NCBI GenBank assembly: GCA_018061375.1
Contig: JAGOUG010000032.1
Span: 1-9,584, forward strand
Length of the DNA stretch: 9,584 nucleotides
Origin: Candidatus Saccharimonadota bacterium
GTDB taxonomy: Bacteria; Patescibacteriota; Saccharimonadia; Saccharimonadales; UBA7683
Reading direction: 5' to 3'
Under the pieces are notes generated by a model. The model was not told the origin of the DNA, did not search any database, and was given only the letters and a program-made list of their open reading frames with translations. Position 1 is the stretch's first letter, and each line of letters starts with the position of its first letter. The position numbers and the translations under genes are program-made. Below, piece after piece: positions 1 through 5,754 of the stretch.

Positions 1-27
1 AAGAACGTGAAAGCTTACGTCGAATAG
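1..27 (+). CDS. possible 3' end of an unidentified upstream gene
   Basis: Frame 1 reads eight sense codons (ending K-A-Y-V-E) and then TAG at 25-27. No start lies inside the window and the fragment is too short to identify. Frame 3 is also open, from 3 to 119, so the choice of frame is a guess made because frame 1 ends before the promoter-like TATAAT at 51-56. Confidence 0.22.
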   Translation, partial: KNVKAYVE

Positions 28-79
28 GGTATAGGCGATTCATCTGCATCTATAATACTATCCTTATCTGTAATGGTCT

Positions 80-108
80 ATCGATTAAGTACCTCTCTTC
101 AATCGATT
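80..108 (+). promoter_or_regulatory. tandem ATCGATT sites upstream of the WhiB-like gene
   Basis: The heptamer ATCGATT occurs at 80-86 and 102-108. Each contains the palindrome ATCGAT, and the second sits in an 8-bp palindrome (AATCGATT, 101-108). They are 22 bp apart, about two helical turns, just upstream of the candidate -10 at 139-144. This geometry suits a dimeric regulator, possibly the downstream protein itself, but no known operator is recognised. Confidence 0.22.
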
Positions 109-113
109 CTGAG

Positions 114-144
114 TTATAGGCCAGGGGATGTACCATTTTATACT
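114..144 (+). promoter_or_regulatory. candidate promoter of the WhiB-like gene
   Basis: A good -10 (TATACT, 139-144) lies 66 bp before the start codon. The -35 is poor (TTATAG, 114-119, spacer 19), so activation would be expected if this promoter is real. A perfect TATAAT at 51-56, also without a good -35, is an alternative that would give a leader of about 150 nt. Confidence 0.3.
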
Positions 145-210
145 GTAAAGGCTTGCAGTCTAGAAGCTTGAGGCATACAATCACATACATCAAAACAAAA
201 CGGAGGTCTT

Positions 211-1260
211 ATGTCTGAGTTAGCAGGGTCTGGTACAAATGAGATTGTCGAAACGAGTTGTAACGATTGCGCGCTGCACGGTGGTGAAAACAACTGCGGG
301 GTAGTAGATGCTTTTCGTGAAGCAGCGATTCCAGAGACATATGTAACGGTTGCATCGGGCCTACTATCAGCTGGCGATACGCTGATGCCAAGATCGCAAT
401 TACCGATTGACTATATGGGTGATGTAACTGCGGCCGATAGAGCAAATTTATTTACCCGCGTCACTCGATTTTTATCAGAAACCCCTTTGCTTAAGAATGT
501 GGTAGTTACAGATGGTGGGTTGTCTTCACGAAAAAGATATAGCATTGACGATGCCGTTCTGAGAAATTTTTGTTCTCACGCGAAGGATGATCCGGATAGT
601 CTGGAAATTCCGCAGGTTAACCCAACGAAATTAACAAAACGTTTAGAGATGGAGAGGGATAAGGGGCAGCAAACTAGAGCGTTCATCTTAGGAGACATGC
701 TGGCTTCGTGGGTTTTAGGAAGAAATGAAACAACGGGTATTATAAGTCAGATTAGTTTAGTCTCACCCGATTTGGCATTACGATCACTTATCGTTGCAAT
801 GCATAAAGCAGTTAACTCAGAAGACTATTCATCATTTCCACATGCCCAACAACGGTTAACACAACTCTCTGGGATATCTTCTGATGATAAAGAGGGTGAG
901 GTCATGCTGGCAGAGCTGGATGAGTTACTGCGACCGGATCCAACTGGTCAAGACTTAGCAAATCAGGACACTTCCAAAGATAGTGATGATTCTGAAAAAG
1001 GTTGGCAGGATTTCAGTAATTGTCTTGGTGTTGATCCTGACCTCTTTTTTCCCGAGCGTGGTGCGAGTACTCGCGAAGCCAAAGAGGTATGTAAGGGTTG
1101 TGTTGTAAGAGAAGATTGCCTAGAGGCTGCTTTAGAAAAGGGTGAGAAGTTTGGTATTTGGGGCGGCCTGAGTGAGCGGGAGCGACGACGCATTAGACGA
1201 CAGCGAGCAATTGCCCGTAAAGAGTCAGCGGCTCTAGTTGATTCGACAACAAAAGGCTAA
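211..1260 (+). CDS. WhiB-like iron-sulfur transcriptional regulator with long N-terminal extension
   Basis: Residues 264-332 form a canonical WhiB domain. They contain Cys271, Cys294, Cys297 and Cys303 (C-x22-C-x2-C-x5-C, the [4Fe-4S] ligand pattern), a DPDLFFPERG block (275-284), the GIWGG turn (315-319) and an arginine-rich DNA-binding tail (SERERRRIRR, 321-330). Wbl proteins sense redox or nitric oxide through the cluster and often act with the primary sigma factor. Most are about 80-140 residues, whereas this one is 349. Residues 1-260 match nothing I recognise. They hold a second cysteine group (Cys17, Cys20, Cys29), a mixed alpha/beta-looking middle, and an acidic Ser/Asp linker (about 243-263). 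The start is fixed by GGAGG (202-206) four bases before ATG. Wbl proteins are best known from Actinobacteria and their phages, so presence here may reflect transfer. The domain call is firm; regulatory targets are unknown. Confidence 0.88.
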   Translation: MSELAGSGTNEIVETSCNDCALHGGENNCGVVDAFREAAIPETYVTVASGLLSAGDTLMPRSQLPIDYMGDVTAADRANLFTRVTRFLSETPLLKNVVVTDGGLSSRKRYSIDDAVLRNFCSHAKDDPDSLEIPQVNPTKLTKRLEMERDKGQQTRAFILGDMLASWVLGRNETTGIISQISLVSPDLALRSLIVAMHKAVNSEDYSSFPHAQQRLTQLSGISSDDKEGEVMLAELDELLRPDPTGQDLANQDTSKDSDDSEKGWQDFSNCLGVDPDLFFPERGASTREAKEVCKGCVVREDCLEAALEKGEKFGIWGGLSERERRRIRRQRAIARKESAALVDSTTKG

Positions 1261-1330
1261 CAGCACCCGTTAGTCGTAGTGTACTCACCAAGCGCAGGTT
1301 TTAGGTTTCAAATTATATAGATTAGACATC

Positions 1331-1339
1331 TGGTACAAT
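1331..1339 (+). promoter_or_regulatory. extended -10 promoter of leuS
   Basis: TGGTACAAT is a TGn-extended -10 (hexamer 1334-1339) with no convincing -35. Transcription would start near 1346-1347, which is the leuS ATG, so the mRNA would be leaderless. No Shine-Dalgarno sequence lies between the hexamer and the ATG. Confidence 0.55.
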
Positions 1340-1346
1340 AGATAGA

Positions 1347-4244
1347 ATGAAGAGATATAGTCCAAAAGATATTGAGCCGAAATGGCAGCAGATTTGGGAT
1401 GAAACCAACACCTATACTGCAGATCTTAAGAGCGAAAAGCCAAAGTATATTGCAATGAGCATGTTCAACTACCCGAGCGGCGCCGGCATACACATCGGCC
1501 ACGCTATGAACTACACCATTAGCGATGTAAAAGCCCGCTTTAAACGCCAGCAGGGCTACGAAAGCTACCACCCCGTAGGTTGGGATGCGTTTGGTCTGCC
1601 TGCTGAAAATTATGCAATTAAAGCTGGAGTTTCTCCGCAAGAAAGCATGGCAACAATTATCCCGAGTTATCACAAGCAGTACAAAGCGATGGGTTGGAGT
1701 AATGACTGGGAAAAAGAGATCGCGACGCATCAGCCAGAATATTACAAATGGACTCAGTGGATCTTCTCAGAGATGTACCGCAATAAACTTGCCTATCAAG
1801 ACTCTCGTATGCAGTGGTGGTGCGAAAAATGCCAAACAGTACTCGCTAACGAGCAGATTGTTGATGACAAGTGCTGGCGTCATGAAGGTGCTGATGACCC
1901 CACCGTAGAAAAGAAAGAGGTTAAACAGTGGTTCTTTAAAATTACTGAGTATGCAGATGAGCTACTTAAGGCGATTGATGATTTAGATTGGACTGAAAGC
2001 GTTAAACTAGCTCAGAAGAACTGGATCGGTAAAAGTGTTGGTGCCGAGATTGATTTTAAGCTCGATGGTAATAATGAAGCAGTTAAAGTATTCACGACAC
2101 GTCCAGATACGTTGTTTGGTGTGACCTTTATGGTGGTTGCGCCAGAGAGTGATATTGTTCAGAAGATTGTAAGTGAGGAGCAGCGTGCCGAGGTTGACGC
2201 CTACATAAAGCTCGCCGCACTGAAGTCTGAGGTGGAACGCCAATCAGCTAAAGAAAAAACAGGTGTCTTTTCTGGGGCTTTCGCCATCAATCCGATAAAT
2301 AATGAAAAGATTCCGATTTGGATTGCGGACTATGTACTTGCGGGTTATGGTACGGGCGCAATTATGGCGGTGCCAGCACATGACGAACGAGATTATGAAT
2401 TCGCTCAGAAGTTTCAACTTCCAATCACGCAGGTGATTATCCCGTGCGAAGATGATACTAATAATCCTCCTCGTCCTGAATTTGAAGAAGTCGAACGAGA
2501 TACCGTTATCGTGCATCTTAAGGACAAAAGTACTGGCAAGTACGCACTACTTAATTGGCACGAAAGCCTTGAAGGAATCACTACAGCAATTATGGGCGGT
2601 ATTGAAGACGGCCAAACGGCAGAGGACGCAGTCAGAGCTGAAATCGCTGAAGAAGCGGGCATCACAGATATCACAATTACAAAGAAGCTCAAGTGGGTCA
2701 CTGCCGCACGCTACTGCGCTTCTCATAAAAAACAGAATCGTCGTGCCATCACACAGGTATTTTTAGCCGAGGTTGAAAGCCTGTCTGATCAAACTGCAAT
2801 TGATGAGAGTGAACAAAAAATCCATACACTTGTGTGGGTCGACGAGTCAGATGTTCTAAATAGTCTGGTTCCTGATCACCAAAAACAGGTCTGGCAGTTG
2901 TTGCAAAATGAAACCGCACTTATTGGACATGGTCGACTGGTTAACTCAGGTGAATTCGATGGTCAAGAATCAAGTGAGGCAGGTCAGAAGATAGTCGATT
3001 CATTACTACAAGAGGGTAGAGCAACCGAGAAAGTTAACTACAAAATGCGTGATTGGTCTGTATCTCGGCAACGTTATTGGGGTGCGCCGATCCCGATTGT
3101 GAACTGTAGTGATTGCGGCCCCGTACTATTATCAGACGATGCGTTACCGGTTGTGCTTCCTGAACTTACTGATTTTCAACCGAGTGGTGATGGCCGAAGC
3201 GCACTGGCACGAGCGGCTGATTGGCTGAAGGTTGACTGCCCAGAATGTGGTAAACCGGCTGAGCGAGAGACCGATACACTCGATACGTACATATGTAGCA
3301 GTTGGTACATGTACCGTTATTTTGATCCGCGTAATCAACAAAAGATATTTGAAACTGATGTTGTAAATAAATGGGCACCAATCGACTTCTATAATGGTGG
3401 AGACCACGCCACGGCTCACCTGCTGTATGCACGTTTTATTGCCCGATTCTTTACAAAAATAGGCATTGTTGATAACCCTGAGCCATTTAAGCAGATGCTA
3501 TTCAACGGTAAGGTTATGGCAAGTGATGGCAGTGCGTTTTCTAAAACGAAAGGGAATGGCCCAGATCCGCTTGAAATCATTAACAGCGGCTACGGTGCAG
3601 ATGCACTCAGAACATACCTAATGTTTGCCGCACCACTAGAATTTAATAGTAGATGGGATTCGCAGGGTGTGCCCGGTACACATCGGTTTTTGGTGAGACT
3701 TTGGAACTTGGTACAAGAATATCAAGACGTAGAATCGGGTGAGGTATCAGATTCAGACAAAAAATCTCTATTACTAGCAACACATAAAATGATTAAAAAA
3801 GTCACACTTGATATTGAAGAAAATAGATACAATACTGCGATTGCTGGAATCATGGGTGGTTTGAATGATCTACACAGACTTAAAAACAGTACGTTTGTGC
3901 AGTGTGATGAGTGGCAGGCTGCGCTTGAGGCAATTACAGCCTGTGTTGCGCCTTTTGCACCGCATATTGCAGATGAGCTCTGGCAACAGCTTGGACACAG
4001 CTCTACAGTACAGCACGACAGTTGGCCAAAATATGATGAAAAACACCTTACCTCGGATGTAGTGAGGATTGTAGTTCAGGTAAACGGAAAAGTGAGAGAT
4101 ACCGTAGAAGTCCTCGCTGGTAGCGATGAGCAAGTCGTTGCTGATGCAGCAAAGCAACAAGAAAAGGTCGCTGGCTACATCACCGACACTCAAATTAAAA
4201 AGATTATATTTGTTCCAAACAAGCTGATTAACTTCGTGGTGTAA
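1347..4244 (+). CDS. leuS: leucyl-tRNA synthetase with an inserted Nudix-like domain
   Basis: This class I synthetase charges tRNA-Leu with leucine in the cytoplasm. Landmarks in order: HIGH (49-52) after NYPSGAG; editing domain CP1 with TTRPDTLFG (250-258) and the hydrolytic GTGAIMAVPAHDERD block (335-349); an extra domain at about 366-526; GRLVNSGEFDG from 529; RDWSVSRQRYWG; paired CxxC motifs (587-590 and 631-634) before ETDTLDT; a KMSKS-loop variant AFSKT (730-734) followed by KGN; and a complete C-terminal part with VVQVNGKVRDTVEV. At 965 residues it is about 160 longer than Bacillus-type LeuRS, and removing the insertion leaves about 805. The insertion carries a Nudix box (417-439) and is listed separately. 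The start at 1347 gives the expected N-terminus (KRYSPKDIEPKWQQIW). The gene stands alone with its own promoter. Function is certain; the role of the insertion is not. Confidence 0.98.
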   Translation: MKRYSPKDIEPKWQQIWDETNTYTADLKSEKPKYIAMSMFNYPSGAGIHIGHAMNYTISDVKARFKRQQGYESYHPVGWDAFGLPAENYAIKAGVSPQESMATIIPSYHKQYKAMGWSNDWEKEIATHQPEYYKWTQWIFSEMYRNKLAYQDSRMQWWCEKCQTVLANEQIVDDKCWRHEGADDPTVEKKEVKQWFFKITEYADELLKAIDDLDWTESVKLAQKNWIGKSVGAEIDFKLDGNNEAVKVFTTRPDTLFGVTFMVVAPESDIVQKIVSEEQRAEVDAYIKLAALKSEVERQSAKEKTGVFSGAFAINPINNEKIPIWIADYVLAGYGTGAIMAVPAHDERDYEFAQKFQLPITQVIIPCEDDTNNPPRPEFEEVERDTVIVHLKDKSTGKYALLNWHESLEGITTAIMGGIEDGQTAEDAVRAEIAEEAGITDITITKKLKWVTAARYCASHKKQNRRAITQVFLAEVESLSDQTAIDESEQKIHTLVWVDESDVLNSLVPDHQKQVWQLLQNETALIGHGRLVNSGEFDGQESSEAGQKIVDSLLQEGRATEKVNYKMRDWSVSRQRYWGAPIPIVNCSDCGPVLLSDDALPVVLPELTDFQPSGDGRSALARAADWLKVDCPECGKPAERETDTLDTYICSSWYMYRYFDPRNQQKIFETDVVNKWAPIDFYNGGDHATAHLLYARFIARFFTKIGIVDNPEPFKQMLFNGKVMASDGSAFSKTKGNGPDPLEIINSGYGADALRTYLMFAAPLEFNSRWDSQGVPGTHRFLVRLWNLVQEYQDVESGEVSDSDKKSLLLATHKMIKKVTLDIEENRYNTAIAGIMGGLNDLHRLKNSTFVQCDEWQAALEAITACVAPFAPHIADELWQQLGHSSTVQHDSWPKYDEKHLTSDVVRIVVQVNGKVRDTVEVLAGSDEQVVADAAKQQEKVAGYITDTQIKKIIFVPNKLINFVV
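2442..2924 (+). other. Nudix-like domain inserted in the LeuRS editing region
   Basis: About 160 residues (366-526) sit between the end of the editing core (ITQVI) and the conserved GRLVNSGEFDG segment, where ordinary LeuRS has a short connector. They read as a Nudix fold: beta strands around DTVIVHL and KYALLNW, then a Nudix box at 417-439. Against GX5EX7REUXEEXGU, Gly1, Glu16, Ile17, Glu19, Glu20, Gly22 and Ile23 are kept. Glu7 is Gln and Arg15 is Ala. A further strand (AITQVFLAEV) and the HTLVWVDESDV end follow. From memory, similar insertions occur in LeuRS of other Patescibacteria. Their function is not known to me. Confidence 0.8.
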
Positions 4245-4264
4245 TTTTAAGCTGATACCATCCG

Positions 4265-4293
4265 TTGCGTTCAATGCTTATTTACGATATAAT
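4265..4293 (+). promoter_or_regulatory. promoter of rpmF
   Basis: TTGCGT (4265-4270), a 17-bp spacer and a perfect TATAAT (4288-4293) place the start near 4300, about 40 nt upstream of the rpmF ATG. It lies just past the leuS stop, so rpmF is probably transcribed separately from leuS. Confidence 0.6.
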
Positions 4294-4339
4294 AGCCGTT
4301 AAGACATATCAGATATAAACCCCGAAGGAGTCATTTTTA

Positions 4340-4501
4340 ATGGGTAAACCAAAGAAGCAAACTAGCAAACGTAAAAAAGGGCTGAGACGAAGCCATATCG
4401 TTCTTGACCTTGCACGTAAAGTGAACGGTAAGAGTCCAATTAAAATTTACACAACAAAGCGTGAGAGCGCAAAAAAAGTTAAAAGTACTGAAACTAAATA
4501 G
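4340..4501 (+). CDS. rpmF: 50S ribosomal protein L32 (short, cysteine-free form)
   Basis: The 53-codon product begins MGKPKKQTSKRKKGLRRSH, matching the L32 N-terminus (M-x-x-P-K-x-x-T-S-K-x-[RK]-[RK]-x-x-R-R-[SA]-H). L32 is a small basic protein of the large subunit near the peptidyl-transferase centre and exit tunnel. The start is supported by AAGGAG (4325-4330) with a nine-base spacer and by the promoter at 4265-4293. The C-terminal half (VLDLARKVNGKSPIKIYTTK) contains no cysteine at all, so the four-cysteine zinc ribbon found in many L32 proteins is absent. Cysteine-free L32 paralogues are known in other bacteria and do not need zinc. The next gene is nusB, which is also ribosome-related. 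The gene is easily missed because of its length. The N-terminal match is strong; the C-terminus alone would not be diagnostic. Confidence 0.85.
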   Translation: MGKPKKQTSKRKKGLRRSHIVLDLARKVNGKSPIKIYTTKRESAKKVKSTETK

Positions 4502-4507
4502 TTAACA

Positions 4508-4575
4508 GTAGTCAAAGTGACTACGCACATTGCAAAAGGGTAGTAGAAAATGAACAGAGCAGCTCTACATACTAC
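4508..4575 (+). promoter_or_regulatory. nusB leader with competing hairpins
   Basis: Hairpin A is a perfect 7-bp stem, GTAGTCA (4508-4514) with TGACTAC (4518-4524) and a 3-nt loop. Hairpin B pairs GTAGTA (4540-4545) with TACTAC (4570-4575) around an inner AGAG/CTCT stem. The 3' arm of A (ACTAC, 4520-4524) can instead pair with the 5' arm of B (GTAGT, 4540-4544), so alternative folds are possible. No U-tract follows either stem, so simple termination is unlikely. Confidence 0.35.
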
Positions 4576-4618
4576 AAATTTATATAGCGGTCGAACTCCC
4601 CAGAGAGGATCTTTTTAA
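4550..4618 (+). CDS. possible 22-residue leader ORF overlapping the nusB start
   Basis: ATG at 4550 opens 22 codons (beginning M-N-R-A-A-L-H-T-T) and ends in TAA at 4616-4618, overlapping the nusB ATG as TAATG. A weak AAAGGG (4535-4540) lies nine bases upstream. The nusB ribosome-binding site is inside this ORF, so ribosomes on it could affect nusB translation. An ORF this short can occur by chance and no family match is recognised. Confidence 0.25.
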   Translation: MNRAALHTTNLYSGRTPQRGSF

Positions 4619-5178
4619 TGGCATCTAATCGACATCTTGGCCGTATTGTTGCGCTCCAGACGTTATACGAATATGACTTTCGTTCGCGCAGTGGCGACGT
4701 TCCTGAATTAGATGAGCTTATTGAAAGGCACCTTTCTCGCTACACAGACACGATCGATGATCTTGCGTTCGTAGAAGGTTTAATTAGGGGTGTTATTTCA
4801 GGAGCTGATGAGCTTGATGCACAGATTCAACCTCTTGCACCAGATTGGCCACTTACACAGATTGCTCGGATTGACCACGTTATACTCCGCCTCGCCTTTT
4901 ATGAGCTATTTGAGCTTAAAGACTCGCAGATTCCACCAAAAGTTACTATTAATGAGGCCGTTGAACTTGCTAAGAGCTTTGGTGCTGACAAATCAAGTAA
5001 GTTTATTAACGGAGTACTTGGTAGTGCGTGGCGTAGGGCACACCCAGAAGATACATCTTCACCTAAACCAGAAAAAATACCCGCACCAGATATTGTTGAT
5101 GATACTATGACTAAACAGGCTGAGCACGCTACTGAAACTTCAGACATAACCGAGCCAGAACAGGAAGCCAAATCATGA
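4618..5178 (+). CDS. nusB: transcription antitermination protein NusB
   Basis: NusB binds boxA RNA together with ribosomal protein S10 (NusE) and promotes antitermination and maturation of rRNA transcripts. The all-helical fold spans residues 5-140: RHLGRIVALQTLYEYDF at the N-terminus, ARIDHVILRLAFYEL (83-97) and the C-terminal signature INEAVELAKSFGADKSSKFI (111-130) followed by NGVLG. From 142 to 186 a Pro/Thr/Glu-rich, probably disordered tail extends beyond the usual length of about 140 residues. The start has AGAGAGGA (4602-4609) eight bases upstream. The gene overlaps the following Nudix gene by ATGA, so the two are very likely translationally coupled, and rnc follows. Grouping with rnc fits a role in rRNA production. 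The leader carries hairpins and a tiny ORF, described separately. Confidence 0.95.
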   Translation: MASNRHLGRIVALQTLYEYDFRSRSGDVPELDELIERHLSRYTDTIDDLAFVEGLIRGVISGADELDAQIQPLAPDWPLTQIARIDHVILRLAFYELFELKDSQIPPKVTINEAVELAKSFGADKSSKFINGVLGSAWRRAHPEDTSSPKPEKIPAPDIVDDTMTKQAEHATETSDITEPEQEAKS

Positions 5179-5669
5179 AGCCTGCGCAACCATTCAACTC
5201 ATTCAAAAAGTACTTCAAGCGCAAGCCTGCTATTCAAGATATCTTGCGTGAAACCACTGCTGGTGGCGTAGTCTTCAGGCGAGATAAGGATGGACAGGTA
5301 GAAATTCTACTTGCACAAGATGCTAAAGACCGTTGGACTATTCCTAAAGGGCACATTGAACCAGGTGAAACACCACGACAGACAGCCGAGCGTGAAATTA
5401 ATGAGGAAACTGGTCTTAAAGAGATGGACGTTCTGAATCACCTTGGTAAAACACAGTTCCGCTACCGACGTCAGAACAGCCTAGTACTTATGACTATGCA
5501 CGTATTTTTAGTACGAGCTAAAGGTGATAGCGATAAACTAGTTAAAGAAGAGTGGATGAACGGCATCGCGTGGTTCCCGTTTAACGAAGCACTCGATAAA
5601 ATTGAGTACGAAGGAATAGAAAAACTGATGCTACTTGGTAGCAAGCAGATAAGGCAACATAAATTATAA
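5175..5669 (+). CDS. Nudix hydrolase
   Basis: The 164-residue protein has a perfect Nudix box at residues 59-81 (G59, E65, R73-E74-I75, E77-E78, G80-L81), which binds Mg2+ and cleaves nucleoside diphosphates linked to another moiety. The segment before it, RWTIPKGHIEPGE, is typical of the diadenosine-tetraphosphate/MutT-like branch, but the substrate cannot be read from sequence. A short basic N-terminal stretch (to about residue 24) precedes the first strand TAGGVVFRR. Later strands include SLVLMTMHVFLVRA and the acidic-aromatic EEWMNGIAWFPFNEA. ATG lies within the nusB stop region (ATGA), so translation is probably by re-initiation. The gene sits between nusB and rnc. The intact box contrasts with the degenerate one inside LeuRS. 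Family is certain; substrate is unknown. Confidence 0.92.
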   Translation: MKPAQPFNSFKKYFKRKPAIQDILRETTAGGVVFRRDKDGQVEILLAQDAKDRWTIPKGHIEPGETPRQTAEREINEETGLKEMDVLNHLGKTQFRYRRQNSLVLMTMHVFLVRAKGDSDKLVKEEWMNGIAWFPFNEALDKIEYEGIEKLMLLGSKQIRQHKL

Positions 5670-5682
5670 GAAGGAGATTGAA

Positions 5683-5754
5683 TTGAGGCTATGGAATATG
5701 GCTCCCGTAATAGGTACTATGCTCGATAACCGCAACTCAGAAAAAGAATTATGA
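5683..5754 (+). CDS. possible 23-residue leader ORF overlapping the rnc start
   Basis: A strong AAGGAG (5671-5676) stands just after the Nudix stop, although the rnc ATG is at 5751. Six bases after it, TTG (5683) opens 23 codons that end in TGA at 5752-5754, overlapping the rnc ATG as ATGA. An alternative 12-codon ORF from ATG 5691 ends at 5729. The well-placed ribosome-binding site with no annotated gene suggests something is translated here. The peptide (R-L-W-N-M-A-P-V start) is not recognised. Confidence 0.33.
   Translation: MRLWNMAPVIGTMLDNRNSEKEL

Noticed and set aside
1..119. Tail of a sigma factor upstream of the WhiB-like gene (frame 3 begins E-R-E-S-L-R-R-I; frame 1 ends K-A-Y-V-E)
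   Set aside because: Both resemble parts of sigma-70 C-termini, but they are in different frames and each is too short to support an assignment.
2414..2766. Open frames on both strands across the LeuRS Nudix insertion, as if it were a separate nested gene
   Set aside because: The LeuRS frame runs through without interruption and encodes the Nudix features itself; the other frames are motif-free.
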